Part shown: one piece after another, positions 22,999 through 36,753 of the stretch
Numbering within the stretch: position 1 is the first letter of the stretch
Layout: each line of letters opens with the position of its first letter
Assembly: GCF_001039355.2 (NCBI RefSeq)
Contig: NW_019775414.1
Span: 677,683 to 741,682, forward strand
Direction of reading: 5' to 3'
Length of the DNA stretch: 64,000 bases
Source of the DNA: Lingula anatina
Taxonomy: Eukaryota > Brachiopoda > Lingulata > Lingulida > Lingulidae
Translations under genes and position numbers: made by a program
The notes under the pieces: generated by a model
Told to the model about the DNA's origin: nothing
What the model saw: only the letters and a program-made list of their open reading frames with translations
Database searches by the model: none

Positions 22999-25606
22999 TT
23001 AAAAGGACGTTGGTCCTTTAACAAGAACAAGATATGTTGAAATTGGTAGATGTATAACGTAAAGTAATGCGTCAGATGTTTTCCGATGGGTTCCACCTGC
23101 AATTGACCTTTGACTCCCTGAATCTGTGTAAACAGTTTTATTTAAGACAAATTGTTGCGACACGGTGACGTTTAAGGTGACGAAGATTCCATTGATAGTC
23201 TCTTCTACGCTAAATTCTAGCGTCTATACATCAGAAAGCTATGCAGCCGTATCAAGCAAATGAGAATTTGATAATATGTGATTTATGGCAAACTGACTAT
23301 TTACTTTTTTTTTAAAGTACAACGGGTTTTTTTATTGGGGAGAAATACATCATTTTAAAATGGATTTTGATCCCACTTTCAATACTTTATCACAACTTCA
23401 TATTTTCCGTCCATTCAAAACTCGTGTTTGTCATAGCACAAACTTTACGGGATAACAAATCTTCGTATCAGATTCAAGTCAACAATAAAAACACTGTAGC
23501 AACACAAAACATATAATAAATTCCATACCCCCTGTACTAATATTTCAGAGATTATTACAAATAAGCACTTTAAAAAACAATAACAATTCACTTATTAAAG
23601 GTCGGAAAAGATCCATTAGCCATTGGTAAAAATCGTCGTTCACCAGGAAAATCCGTTTTATGGCACTTTTACCGTCAAAATAAAGAGTTTTGTTATCATT
23701 TAGGGATTATATTGGGATCGTAACATGAGCTTAAGTATTGAAGTAGCAGTGTACCAAACCCAAAGTCCAAACATAGTAATGGAATTTTATCTGTCTAAGC
23801 ATAACCAAAATGATATTTTCTTTTTTTTCTCTTTATGTAGACCTAACTAATAGCAATGTCGCTCGCCATGTTTTGCCCGCTTGAATCAGTTCCGTACGAA
23901 TAGTTCAATAAAGGAGAAATCGTCTGCCAGATGCGTGCCACAACTGCATTGATTGTCCTTACAAAAGCCACATAAAAATATCACCGTGCTATTGGGTATT
24001 TCGTTTCTGGCAGCTTGTAATTTTTATTCGTTTTTTGGCATAATTGAATGGTTTGTAATTGCCCCAATATAGCATCATTGATACAAATCTCCCGATGCTG
24101 GTTTAGATAATTTGATTTTTTACTGATTTAAGTATTATTGATTCCTCCCACACATTGGTTTGTCTGGGCGCAGAGGAGAGTTCGAGAAACTCGACAGAGG
24201 AGCATGAGGAACTTTAAAACCGACTAAAAGAGGCCGTCAAATGAAAAATCAGATGACCAAATGAATTAATTATAACCAGTTTTTTTGGAAGGGAAATTGA
24301 TTAATGCCTCACGCCTTGCCCAACACCCTCTGGAATTGGCAAAAAGAGTTTTAAGTATTGGGGCAGACGTGCATTATGCACATAACGGAACTTAGGATAC
24401 AAATGTGGCTTGTATACATATTTATAAATAGGTTAATGCAAAACAATTAGTCGTGGGTGTAAAAATCGACAGCACACAATATACTGTGCTGTGTAGATGT
24501 TCACTAAAACATGCCTTTTTGTAGTCAACAAATATCTCTATTTGTCCTTTCGTACTTCAAACACTACACAGATTCTATTGTCAAGGCAACATACACTTAT
24601 TATTAGCAGTGCGAGTTGTATTTTTGTATATGTGATCTACTTTTATTACCCTGTACTTTTACCTTGTGTTTTCTTTAGAGGATACTTGTTGTAGCCAGTA
24701 ATTAATATCAGCCTCTTATTTAAAGGAACGACAAAATCTTGAGTAAAACGGATATTTCTGTCAACTAACAGTACACAAGGCAGGGTGATTAAGGTCCGTT
24801 TTCCTGGAGTTACCGCAAGGAAACTCGTCATTGTGATCATTTCTCTGACGATGGGGAGCCCCCACGATTTTACATTGAGTTGTCAAACGGATGGTTGTGC
24901 AAACGCGGTTCACGTATATAAAGGTAAAACATAAGGAAAGTGGGCAAGATGGGGCTGCAATTTTAGAAAACAAGAGAGGACCCTGTAAAGACACATCATT
25001 GGCCACAACGGGACAAGCGTAGTAAAGATATATTGTGTACAGGTAAAGCACTGAAAGCGCGTTTGAATATTTTGTTTGCTTGTGGGCGCATTTCCTCCTG
25101 TTTGTTAAAATTAGTAGAACTTAGAGGCATGGTGGGTGGGTTGTACTTAGTGCTTTATTTAGCGTAGATATAGGCCCTTAACTATGGACGCTCGTTGAGA
25201 CTTCTCAATTATGTAAAAGTGAAAGAGGAGACATGGATGTTTTAATGCATGTTCAGAAGAAAAGTAATGCTCCAAAAAGTGGTGGGCGGATAACATTCAA
25301 TAGGCATTTTTACTGAGCAAAGACCTATAAAACTTACTATAATTACATGTTCTAGTTCTTAATCATCTAAGATCGATGCGTTCGCATGGGTCCTTGAGAA
25401 TCGGTATGCGCAAATTGTCGAAAGTAAAGGTTTGAACACAGAAGCGTCTTAATAGAAATTAATTTGCGATATTCTTTCCCTCCCGTGTTTTAGAGCTTTG
25501 AGTCCATTCGCAAATGAAGTCAGAGTCTTGTTATCTAGTGTAAATCTATCACAGGTTCACTTAATTGCTTAGAGCCGCCAATTTCTCCTGGGAATTGTGG
25601 GAGGCT

Positions 25607-25616
25607 TATATAAATA
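25607..25616 (+). promoter_or_regulatory. Candidate TATA box (TATATAAATA) upstream of the EF-hand gene
   Basis: A strong TATA match preceded by GC-containing sequence, about 540 bp before the start codon at 26148. Transcription would begin near 25635-25645. The TTTCAG acceptor just before the ATG suggests a 5' non-coding exon and an intron in between; I could not pick the donor. Confidence 0.4.
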
Positions 25617-26147
25617 TGTATGGAAGACAATTAGACTGGCTATCATACAGAAGAGCGCTTGACACTGTTTCCTGAACGATCAGGAAGCTCTGTGATAGAT
25701 CAGAAAAGAGAACAGGTTCAATGAGTACGGCTGATCGTAGATCGTTGGAGCTTTCACCAAAAAGGGGAGGAGTCTCTCCCTGAAGGCTTCGAGGAACAAA
25801 AACGGATTCTTTAGTCTATGTCGCTATCAGCTAAGAGTTTCATGGAATGGGAAACGCTGAGAGACGACAAGATTTCCAGCTGCATTTCGTGGCGGTGAAA
25901 TGGTCTTTGGTCGAGATTAGATGAACTTATTTTGCTTAAGTTACATAACAAAAGGTGCGCACGTGGTCAAAGCATTGTACCCAATGACATGAAAGTTGCA
26001 CAAGTTCATCATTTTCGCACGGACTTGGAGTTTTAAAAAAGTGAATGAGACGAGGCTGATGGACACTTAGTTTTGAAAAGTGACACCGTGCTTCAAAAAC
26101 TACTACACCGCAAAAACATAACTGACTGACTGTTACTGGTTTCAGAT

Positions 26148-29100
26148 ATGGTGAAAAGCTGCCGTATGTCAGTGCAAATCGCTGCGTGCATAATGTGCTG
26201 TAGCCTTATTTCCACAACGATAGCACGGCCCTCAACGTATATACTCAAACAAAGGATAGAGAAAAAAGGTGAGTGTCGAATTAAACATGGCGTTCTATTA
26301 CTTACATGTAAAAATCAAATTACTCTTTTAGGTTGTTTATCAAAGAATACCAAACTCACAAAATACATATCATTTAAAGATTGCATGTTGCCATTTTAGT
26401 TACGTACATGTCTTCATACCTTGTCAACACAATGGGCAAAGGGCAATAAACTGTTAGAACGAACAACGCACAGAAGTTGCGTGTGAAACGATCTCTGTAC
26501 GGTGCTGGTACTAGTAGATTGAAACCATTCAAATTTGATTTGTGAAAGTATTAATAGTATACCCAACATGCATTAAATTCTTATTTAATTTGGATTTATC
26601 GTAATCCATAATTTCTGGAGTATGCCGGACACTGCTAAAAACGTTTTTGATCACATGGCGCCTGCAGATGCCAGTAGTTGAGTAACAACACTTCAGTTGA
26701 AGTGTTTTCCTTTTGTGAGAAATATTAAAAAGCAGTTGATTCATTTAAAATTAATCGTGGCCTAATAAACAGATTAGCCGTTTTGCTAACACGAGCCTTC
26801 GATTTGCGAGCACAAATGCCCGAATTTCATAGTACGAATGTAAAATTAACAGCCACGAGCAGCGCGGAAGAGTTCATCAAATCATTGTATTTGCATTTTT
26901 GATCAAATGGTGGGTGCTGGGACCAGTTTCGTAAACCGATTGCCCATTAATGTTTTTTTTTCACAAAACTTTCACTAATTTACTTCGCTCGCCCTGTATC
27001 CATGGTCACTTTCCGAGTGGTCTTGTCCATGCGCAAATACATTTTTCGCATGGTGACATGACGGAGTTGACAAACAAAAATACGGAATCCTTCCTGGGCG
27101 TCAAGTTGCATTCTCAGTTGTGACTGTTTAATTTGGTGTGTGCCATATCAACAGGTCGCATTACTAATGTATGATGTCTTAGTAAAGTAAGCCAATTTAA
27201 CAGTAAACGGCTCGCCTGAGTCACGATGACGGCGAATGGGACAACAGAAGGATTGGGTTGGCTTCCTATGGTTAAAAATCGTTACTAAGTGGTGTGTTAA
27301 GATATGGTACGCTTTGGATAAAACAGTTACAGAAGGACCTTGGTTACAACATTTATAAGGTTTGAATACAAGATAGGACACAGTAAACAACTGAGTCCCA
27401 GATACAAGACATCATCGTTCACTTTACATGCAAACAATCTAGATTATGCCATAGGATAACATACAAGTGTCTGGTCACTTCTGTATGAGCAACACATCAG
27501 ACAGCTTTCATGTAATTTGAAGTGTTTACAAAGAAAAATACTTCCACTTTCCATACATTTAAAGATGACAGCTAGACCTATAGGTAAATGAAGCAACCAG
27601 GCATGTTAATACAAACAAATAACATTCTGTTAAGGTTTAAGTAAAAAATCATTGAATCTGTCCCTATTTATCGATTCACAGCCGTAATTCTTTACATATA
27701 CGGGGATTTTCGTGGTATCTTGAGGCATTTGTTTAATTGGTTAAAAAAGGTTATTTTAAACAGTAAATGCGTAGTTTGAACAAATGCGGTTCCATCTCGT
27801 TTTCAACCACAAAATGGTGAATTTAACAACTTCTCTTTCCAAGACACAAGAAAAACAAAGACACAGAAATATATTCTTAGTAAGGCACAGAACTGCATTC
27901 ACACTAATCATCCGTGACGTCATACGAGTTTTAAAATCTTTTAAAATCTTCTTCAGCGATAAGGATGAATCGTAAGAGACCAGGAATGCTAGAGGGTAAT
28001 AAATTATCGTTTAGCAGCTTCAGTAGGCGTGGCAGACATCTAAGCCGTTTAAGCGGAAAGCAATTTAGCGAGAAACCTCTTGGAGATGGATCCATCCTGT
28101 TAGATCCATCTAGGCAAAGGAGCCCAGTCTAAATCCGGGGAATTTTGCTTAATTTTCCCTTCGTCTCAACACATTGAGCGATCCCGGTTGATTCCCACTG
28201 CCGGGGATCAGAAATTCCGGAACGACCATATTTCACATGACCAAATTGAATATGTATACGCGCGATGGTTTAATGCCCCTATTTCACACAGACCACGAAT
28301 CCCACGAATCGCCAGGAACTGACAAATTTCAGGATTCGTGGTTGAATCGTAATCAGTTCATGAAGTTCTTAACAGATTCGTATATATGCGTAGTCAGTTC
28401 TTGCAATTCTTGATCAATCACGAACTGATTACGGTTCAACCACGAATCCTGAAATTTGTCAATTCCTGGCGATTAGTGGGATTCGTGGTCTGTGTGAAAT
28501 AGGGGCATAAAATATATATCCCTTCAATTTTTGCTATTTTTCTGTGATTTTATATCCAGAAAGCAAGTGGTTATATTTGCTTCATATTGTTACGCGTAAG
28601 GCGCAGGGGAGCCAAAATGAATTAGTGTCCATCTAATGAATAATCTTTGTGAATTGGAAATCGGATCAGTATTCAACTGAGATAAAACAGACCGCTGAGA
28701 TTATCTGATAGTTATCTGAACGCAGTTCACTTTTCTTGTAAACAATCGATCGTTGTCTTACGTCAACTGATCTGCAAAGTTTCTGGTTGATTGTACATTA
28801 AGACGTCAGATGTCAGTGCTTTTGACGTCGAAATTGTAAAACAGCCGAATGTGATATCAAACAACCATCTGGCAGGTTAAATCAGAATTTTTAATTCTAT
28901 ACCTGTAGGACCTATCAGTTCTCTTGTTACATAATTATGCAGTCAATTTATTTTGATAGAGTGTAATTACGATGGTGATTAAAATGGCAAAATAATCGAT
29001 TGCATACTGCACGTATATACATGTATGTTAGTTGTATTGCGGGGTACACTCAAATGCATATCACAGCAAATATCTACAGTTGAAATATTGCAGTAGCGGG

Positions 29101-29575
29101 TTTAGGGGGGGGGGGTGTCGGATTTAGGGGGTGAACCCCCCTTCGATTTCTGAAAAAAAATCACACCAATGGTCCCCTCTTGAAATTAAAAATTTGACCA
29201 GCTGAATTATAGTTCTAAACCGTACCAAGTGCCACCATTCACCCACTAAAATACCAAAAAATTTTGGAGCCCTTCAGCGGCCCCCGAACTCCACGCCAAG
29301 GGAGGGGGGTCGGTTTCGCATCAGCAGAACCCCCCTCCTTCAAATAATCCTGGATCCGCCCCTGTATTGGGAAAGTAACCTACCCTACCACCGAAGATTA
29401 CCACAAACCTTCATAGAGTCCCATTCATGTCAAGAAGAGAGGCAATGCAGAATATTGGTTGTTCGAGATTTGGCCAAATAGGGCTGCTTTCATTGCATAC
29501 ACTGTGACCCTACTAATTAATTGTCCTAATTATTTTAACAATTTAACAAATTTGTGCCTGACTTCAGTGTTAAAA

Positions 29576-29649
<74 letters not shown>

Positions 29650-32600
29650 AATAATCGATAAGACTCATCATCCTAAATATTATGATGTTGTGAGTCAGCA
29701 AAAGTTATCATTTACAAACAATTTTGCACCAAATTCATTTGTGGGGTTGCAAAGATGCGCTTACCCGTGTAACCTTTCCTGCCTCAATTCCCGTGTGGTT
29801 ACAGATACACGTACTTTAGGAATAGCTGGGCGACTCGGCTTATAATAATATGATCTGCTCAGTAACGTTTGAACTTCCTTAGGGTACAACCATTATGGCA
29901 AACGCTATTAGTCCTAATACTCCAGTCAGTCAACTGCATACGCATTTGCTGTAGCTTAATAAAGTGGTTTCCTTTATGTCAATGGAATGGATTTGTTCCT
30001 TGTATTCGCCGTAGGTTGTCTGTAGCCTGTACTTCATCAGTGACATGAAGACGATTATGTAAATCAAATGAGCGAGGAAATCTTCCGTGTAACTTAATTT
30101 TTCTTCAGATGATGCTTTGCCATCACAATTCTAAAAGTACGGACTATATGTACATGTACTTCTAATTTGTCTCTTAACAGCAGTGAATAAACACTTTTAT
30201 ATGAAGTTTGAAATTCAGACGCTTTTTTATAACTGGTCAAGAAGCCGAATATGGGGATTTATTTTAAAAAGATGCAACCATTCTTATATCCAATATGTTT
30301 CTTATTTATATGTACAAACGTGTACATCTCACCGTGCACAACGCTGCCCTTCTTTCCACAGGTGTAAATCAACGTTTTTGTGTATCAGTAACAATTTGTA
30401 GGGAATCCGTTGAATGAACTCGACATGCAAGTTTAAACGTCATGTACACGCTTCGGTTCCATGTTTGTTTTGTGATATAATTTTTCCGTTTTTCTGTATT
30501 TACCAAATTACGTGAAGGTTTTTAAAACTATCATTTTGCATAACTCGTACGATTACCTGATGGATAATGAAAAACTTCAAATTTAGGTACCCAGGCGTGT
30601 AGCCAACTAGTTCAAAGAAGGTACTTTTTGGCAAAAATGGAGCTTCTTACCGCAAATCCCATGAATCCCCATAAAAACTAGATCAAAATTTATATCAGAG
30701 CGGACTTTATCCCAGCCGAAAGAGTGGTTTGTTCGATCCCCCCTTACCCCCCTCCCTGCCTAAGTGCATGTTGCCAGGTTGGCCTCTCAGTTGAGCTAGC
30801 CGATATGACATTGAATGGTAAGTCCTAAAGCATGCCATATTCCAATGTTTTGACAATGCACCTAAACTGTGAGTCAAACCTAACATTCAATAACAAATAA
30901 AAAAATACAAACCTCTGTTGGATACTTCCCTTGATGACATTTATCTAATAACAAGACATCTCGGGGAAAAACTACCCCATTGTTCAAGAGTAATAGTGAG
31001 GAATAAAGCAGCTCTGAAACCCATATCAAAGCTTTTTTCATTTGATCTACGGCAACTGGCAAACACTTAAATGAATTGATCTCAATACGACCTCTATAAA
31101 TGGATGCCAATTTAGCTTTATCTAAAAGATGAAGGATAACTAACTTTGTAAACACTCAATGGCAGATTCGGGAGGGAGGGAAGGCAAGCATAATTGTCGA
31201 CCTAGCTTTGCCCTCCATTAACATATCCCATGTTCAAATGCTGTAAATTGTACTATTTAGGGCACACACACACACACACGCGCGCGCGCGCTTTCTGGAT
31301 CCGTACGTGGTACATGACCTGCATGTATTGCATTCATTTTTATCACACACCCATTGATCGATATAGTATAACCATAATTTGAATGGGACTGCGACAAAAA
31401 TGTGCTTATATATGTTGGTGCTGTAATTCAAATAATAAAAAAAAATGGAGTGGAATGCTCTGGAAGATCGTCTCCGTGAAATTTTTGTGAAGTTCAAGAT
31501 CCTGAATCAACCCATGGTTGTCGTTTTTAGATAAAACTCGGAAAACTGACTACTGGAAAACAATCCACACTAATATCGTATTTCCAGACCTCAATCATCT
31601 TAGCGCTAAATTAATAGGGTTATTCAGTCAATGCAAGACCATTATCAATGTCACAATCTATTAACAATTACATGGACATTTATATTAAATATGAATAAGC
31701 TTCATACCTAAATTTTTGGACATCAGGAGCCGTATTATGTCACCAAGTGCAATGTTTCGTCTTGAAAACTGGGTCTATGAAGCAATTACGAATGTGAAAT
31801 AGCATTTAATCTTGTCTTCTAATATTTTACCTTTCACAGTAATTGCTTGATGGTACAACCTTGCTGTTTTGATAATTGTTAGGGCAAATTACTTTATAAT
31901 AAAAAAAAAAAACAATATGCTTTTTCTTTTCTCATATTATTGACATCATTGAGCAGGTTCTTGTCTTTAACAAAATCTTACGTACATTGCGTCTATTTCG
32001 AGCGAAGAAACCTAGAACTAGAAACACGCTTAACATGTCCCTGAAGGGGCAGAAATGTACACACCCGGCTATCAGATGATAAGGACAACCGATAATACAT
32101 ATTGTGCCTCATACCTGATTGTGCATTTTTATGCCACTTTTTGATGACTACCAATGATAAATAGTTTATAAGTATACATGTATAGACAACGGAGCAAAAA
32201 TGTAAAATTCATAAACGTTTGGTAATCGTTCACACGCAGACTTTTATATCGACCAACTGCTGTAATTATAATTGCTAGGCGGAATAGCTGAGTGCCACAC
32301 AGTTATATTCTCTGGGGGGGGGGGGGGGGGGGGGAAAGGTCAAATTTATCTATTTCTTTATTTTTTCAAAGAATTTTTGTAAATGTTGAAGAAATGTTGG
32401 ACCCACTGCCATGTGCATCTTACAAAGACAACGAGACAAGTGTTTTACCGGTGTTCCTTTTTATTGTTTTAGATCCTGAATTAGCGGAACCAAATAGAAG
32501 GACCACGTTGGACAATTTAATTGTGATAATTAATCGATTTTTCCATGGCAATCAAAGGCATCCCTCCGAAAGCGAAAGGGAAAGTATTGCTGATAGCATG

Positions 32601-33374
32601 TTCGACTTTTTCGACTTAGATAGTAGGCATATTTTATTTTCTTTGGTAATTTGTTTTCGTAAAACCTCGTAAAATATAATGGTATTTGATTAAATAAAAA
32701 ATAGACAGTATGGTTAATTTTTCAAAAGTCTTTACAAGTATATACAAGTTGTTCACGATGTATCGAGGTTTTCTTATCACTTTAGAGTATCAATCATTAA
32801 AGCGTGTATTATGTTCCGAAATTATAAATATAGAGCCCTGGGCGAATTTTGATATTATGGAATTGAATTTTTACATCTAAAGAATAAAGTGTTTGAAGGG
32901 AAATTTGGCTACTGATAAATTCAAATTTTGAATTTGTTTTAAATGCGTCATATGTTTTTGGATGTCTTAGTTGCTTAAATTGTATGCTGTATCTTATTTT
33001 AATGTGAAATGCTATGCTATGTGCATTGTTTCGATGAGTCTAGTCCGTTGCTTCTGCATACTTTGCGAAACTTTATTTTCCTTTGTTTGTTTGTCTTAAA
33101 GTGTAAAAATTTATTGATTTGTAATGTACTGCATGTAGTCGCTGTGTACTAATAGTTGTATTGATGTTTGTAAATGTCCGTTATGTAAACTGTACTGTAA
33201 TTTTGTGTGATTGTATGTATTGGGATGTCGATAAAAAGTGTATTTCTTGATTTTTTTTCAGACAATAATATAATAGACAGGAGCGAATTCCGTGCAACCA
33301 TATGGTTTATTAACAATGATCGCAAGCGAAGGAATGGACGTCCATTTCCCGAGGTAGAAAGTCTTTCGAAATAG
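26148..33374 (+). CDS. Small secreted single EF-hand protein (127 aa), three exons
   Basis: Exons 26148-26268, 32473-32622 and 33262-33374 join in phase 1/phase 1 to 127 codons plus TAG. Donors are GTGAGT and GTAGGC; acceptors are GTTTTAG and TTTTTTTCAG. Residues 1-27 form a signal peptide-like start (basic n-region, hydrophobic core with IAACIMCCSLIS, then a small-residue end). Exon 2 ends FDFFDLD and exon 3 begins NNIIDRSEF; the junction completes DLDNNNIIDRSE, a canonical 12-residue EF-hand loop with acidic or amide residues at 1, 3, 5 and 9, Ile at 8 and Glu at 12. The split-codon reconstruction is strong evidence for the splice. The basic tail NDRKRRNGR has possible processing sites. It probably binds Ca2+ outside the cell or in the secretory path. 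I do not recognise a named family. Further exons in the 6.2-kb intron cannot be excluded. Confidence 0.75.
28274..28507. mobile_element. Harbinger-like MITE with long inverted repeats and TAA target site
   Basis: Ends TGCCCCTATTTCACACAG and its exact reverse complement are flanked by TAA on both sides (28271-28273 and 28508-28510). The inverted arms run about 85-90 bases each with few mismatches, leaving a short central loop. A 3-bp TWA target and no coding capacity fit a PIF/Harbinger-derived MITE; the family assignment is inferred. It lies in the large intron of the EF-hand gene. Confidence 0.8.
29091..29364. mobile_element. MITE-like element, family 'CAG..GCGGATCCAG', copy 1
   Basis: The left end CAGTAGCGGGTTTAG pairs with the reverse complement of the right end, CAGGGGCGGATCCAG. 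TATTG occurs immediately outside both ends (29086-29090 and 29365-29369), a 5-bp target-site duplication. The interior is G-rich then C-rich, and it is clearly related to 46264-46497 (shared ACACCAATGGTCCCCTCTT). Non-autonomous. Confidence 0.8.
29577..29647. repeat. (TA)n microsatellite in the EF-hand gene intron
   Basis: Uninterrupted TA over about 70 bases. Confidence 0.95.
31263..31291. repeat. (CA)n/(CG)n alternating purine-pyrimidine tract
   Basis: CA units pass directly into six CG units, a composition prone to Z-DNA. It lies in the EF-hand gene intron. Confidence 0.9.
32314..32334. repeat. G21 homopolymer shortly before exon 2 of the EF-hand gene
   Basis: An uninterrupted run of G ending about 140 bases before the exon 2 acceptor. 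It could fold as a G-rich structure in the nascent transcript. Confidence 0.9.
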
Positions 33375-36300
33375 CACTTTCAACATGAAAGACATGCCAT
33401 GAAAATTTCTGCTGCGGGCGACTAGGTGCTGACATCAAGTGGAAATCAAGAGGATTTTCCGTTATTATGGTGATATTTACAAGAACATTACTGGTACATG
33501 AATTATTCAACTAAACCATGAACTCCGAACTCTTAAAACTCTTTCTACTGGCCCATTTACAACGTCTAACCTTATATTGACGGGCCGGCCATCAGATAAA
33601 CTTGCTTGGCCATGTTAAGCGAGACAAGCATGAATGCATGAATGAATGGAGTGTGAATGTCAGTGTGCTGATGAGCGTGTAATATGCATCTTAATATGAA
33701 ATGATGTCGAACAAAGATTCTGATGATGTTTTGGATACTTAACTGGAGTATGGCCTGAAAATCCAACAACGTCCTCCTTGGCTTGTGTCCATGAACTTGA
33801 AACCCTTTTTTATAAGAGAAGGTACTATAACTATGTAGCTTTGGGGTTATATGATCACTATTTTTCTAGTCTCGAAGCGAACAGAGCTCACATGCCACGT
33901 ACGAGTGAGCAATCAAGCAAGCATGTTTGGCACTTACACATACTCACTTGTTCACTATACACTCTCTCTCTGTCACACACACCCGGGAGACGTACATACA
34001 TGTACAAATCCACACACGAACACATTCCTTAGAACTTTAGTGTAGTGAACGGTCTGGTTTATATACAGTGCAGTGACAGATTTAGCAGCGAAGGTGCCAG
34101 TATTTCATAACCTTTGCTTATTCATAATATCTTGCAGTAATCACTGCTGGTATTTGCCATTAACGAAAAACAAACAAACAAAAAATAATAGAGAGCGAAC
34201 AAGATGTTAATTAATAAACGATTGTATGATTCTTTTCGGAACAAAAAAGTCATACCAGTGAGGTGTTTTCAGTTTCGTCAGCGTCACAAAGCTGTGGGTC
34301 ACCTTTTTTTTTTTTTTTTTTTTGCTTTAAGAGGGATAATATGACCATTTTATCAACTTACAACAGAGCACAGACACGTTTATATTTTAAGACGGCTATC
34401 TTTTTACTTATCCACCACTAACTGCACATCAGTTCTTTGTCTATTAGGATATTGCATTACATAATAGTTCTCTCACTTCGGTTAGCGGTTTTCAAATGTA
34501 CATCGATTTGAATTATTGGTTCGTAGAAAAACACATTACATAAAAATAATAAGACTCCCAGAGTCGATAAAGTAATCATCATTAGGGCTGCCTACCGGTA
34601 GTTATGCATTTTATACATCATTTTAGAATAAATAAAAATGCTACTAATTTGTCACAATTGTTCTGTTACATTCTAAATGGATGATTTGGAAGTTTGTGGA
34701 CACCTACAAAGGTTCATTTAGAAATTACATCCGAAATACTCAATAACCAATTATCGGTCAAATGTTGCCAACACATTTGTCTTGATTGTTAGAGGCACAA
34801 TATCTGCTGCCCTAAGATACATGTCTGACAATGAAACCAATGCCTCGTAAAAACACGGCAAAAACACGACAAATTCATCAGGTTGCACACATTAGAGTCC
34901 TTACTTCATTGTGTGAGAAATTGAATGAGTAATGAATGGTCGTGGAAAGGCAGCCGTATTGGCGCGACCTTCCGCTAAGCATGTAGCATAGTAATTACAT
35001 ATTAATTAATGAAAGAGGTGCAGACAAAATATTGCCAATTTGCCAAAATTAGACTACATTTTCACCAACGATGCATTCCATATCCGATAATGTTCCACAG
35101 GGAACCCTTAAGCCGCCTTAGTACTTACTCTAATACATTATATTCAGTGCGTGTCGAGAATTTATCGAGACGGTTTTTCTTATTTTACGCCTCCAAATGT
35201 TACCGTACCAGACGAATTAATGTATTTCTTCTCCCGGGGGAGTAGCGTGTAAATTTGCTTCCTTCCAATTCCATTGGGCTGGTATATATCATTATTGGAA
35301 CACTTTTATCCATTTAACGCACTCTGTAATGTCCATTCTAGTTTATTATGCCATGAACACTTCCTGTTTGGGCGCTCAGGAGTCTTTAAAAAGCAGTCTT
35401 GAGCGTTACCCTGACACCATAATTGAGGTAATAGTCGATGGCCACCTTGGGATGAAGGATGTATCATATATCACTAACAATAACTGCCCGTTATTCTGTT
35501 CTTTTAAATGATATACGGGTAGAAAAAAAACGATATTGTATGCACAAGGTTTCTTATCTGCAATAAAAAATGACTAAGGCTTACACTCGAGTAATACATA
35601 GACGTTGGACATGAGTTTAATCGTAACAATATTGCCTTTTTGTTTTCCACTTATCATTTCTTTTCTTATTGATTGATTAATATGCCTGATCCTTACTGTA
35701 CCAAGACCTGTTAACATTTTGAGAGTTCGTAATTTCACTTCAAGAGGGCACGTACTTACAATTGTATTTAATATGGGAAGCTTTAGCGGTTGGCTTATAC
35801 ATACATGTAAGACCTCTCTCTAGTTTTATTTTAAATTTTTTGGCATTAAATTCAACATTTAGTTGTACGAAGGCAACTTTAAAATAATTTCTTGGAGCCG
35901 AGGAAAGGCGTAGATTCACCTTTTACACGTTTGTTTCATGGTGTCAACTAACAAATAGATCTCTTTTCAAGGTAGAATATCGCCATCTCTAAATTGATAA
36001 AGATAAAGAGCTTCCTCGGATAAACGTTAATTCTCTGTAACCACATGCATTATTCTCAATTAAAACGACACGTTTCATTTTGCTTTGTTGTATTTCTCAA
36101 GATGCAAAATCAATAAATATAGTATGATGCCGCCCAATGGAAATCGTTGGACATCATCTAATATCGGAACAGGTAACCATTTGCGTTTCTTGGTTTTTAA
36201 ATTCTATATTACAAAGGTTACAATAGGACGGGCCATTGTTAAGTAATTTTGTGGTTCTTTCTAAAGTTTAAATTTTAAAGTGAATGCTGAGATAATAACC

Positions 36301-36753
36301 GTCATAACTTTAATTAAAGTTGTACATGTACATGTACCTCGCTTTTCAGGGACCTTTAAAATATGACAGTAAAACACTACGAACCACTGGCGGTTGAACG
36401 TGTCTAGGTAAAAAACATAAATATAGTCATCTCTCAGTCTCGTTTAGCAACGATTATATATATATATATATAATATCAGAAAGCATGATGTGTTTACTAT
36501 CGGGTCTGGCCTATGTAACACAATTAGCATTCACACGCTGCCAATAAATGCTGCGTATAGAGGATTCTCAAGGTATCAAAACCATCAAAAAACTTTACAT
36601 TATTTACAATAAATATACAATTCAAATAAGGGTTAAATTATACGTATATCTCCACAGCAGTACAGAAAAATCGCACAAGATTTTTTGTTAATCTGACTGT
36701 TTGACAAGTCATTAAAGATATCCTGCATAAGTTATTTAATGGCACTCTTGCAG
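33375..36753. other. Intergenic region between the EF-hand gene and the 3' end of the NWD gene
   Basis: The two genes converge here. No further gene recognised. There is a T-run at 34303-34323, an AATAAA at 34213-34218 that could serve the EF-hand gene at long range, and a short TA tract near 36455. The rest is AT-rich, without repeats I can pair. Confidence 0.6.

Larger units (their letters stand above)
21313..25606. other. Intergenic stretch without recognised genes
   Basis: It holds homopolymer and dinucleotide tracts and an assembly-type duplication (22499-22998). No reading frame here shows domain-like composition. Positions 24100-24320 are AT-rich with short homeodomain-like TAAT motifs, which is too weak to call. 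Confidence 0.6.

Noticed and set aside
30700-30810. tRNA- or SINE-like boxes (GTTCGATCC and CAGTTGAGCTAG)
   Set aside because: The two boxes are in incompatible orientation and spacing for a tRNA promoter, and no cloverleaf or A-tail is seen.
32292-32472. Upstream extension of the EF-hand exon 2 frame (through NVEEMLDPLP..)
   Set aside because: A good GTTTTAG acceptor at 32466-32472, matching phase with exon 1, and G21/low-complexity sequence upstream indicate that this part is intron.
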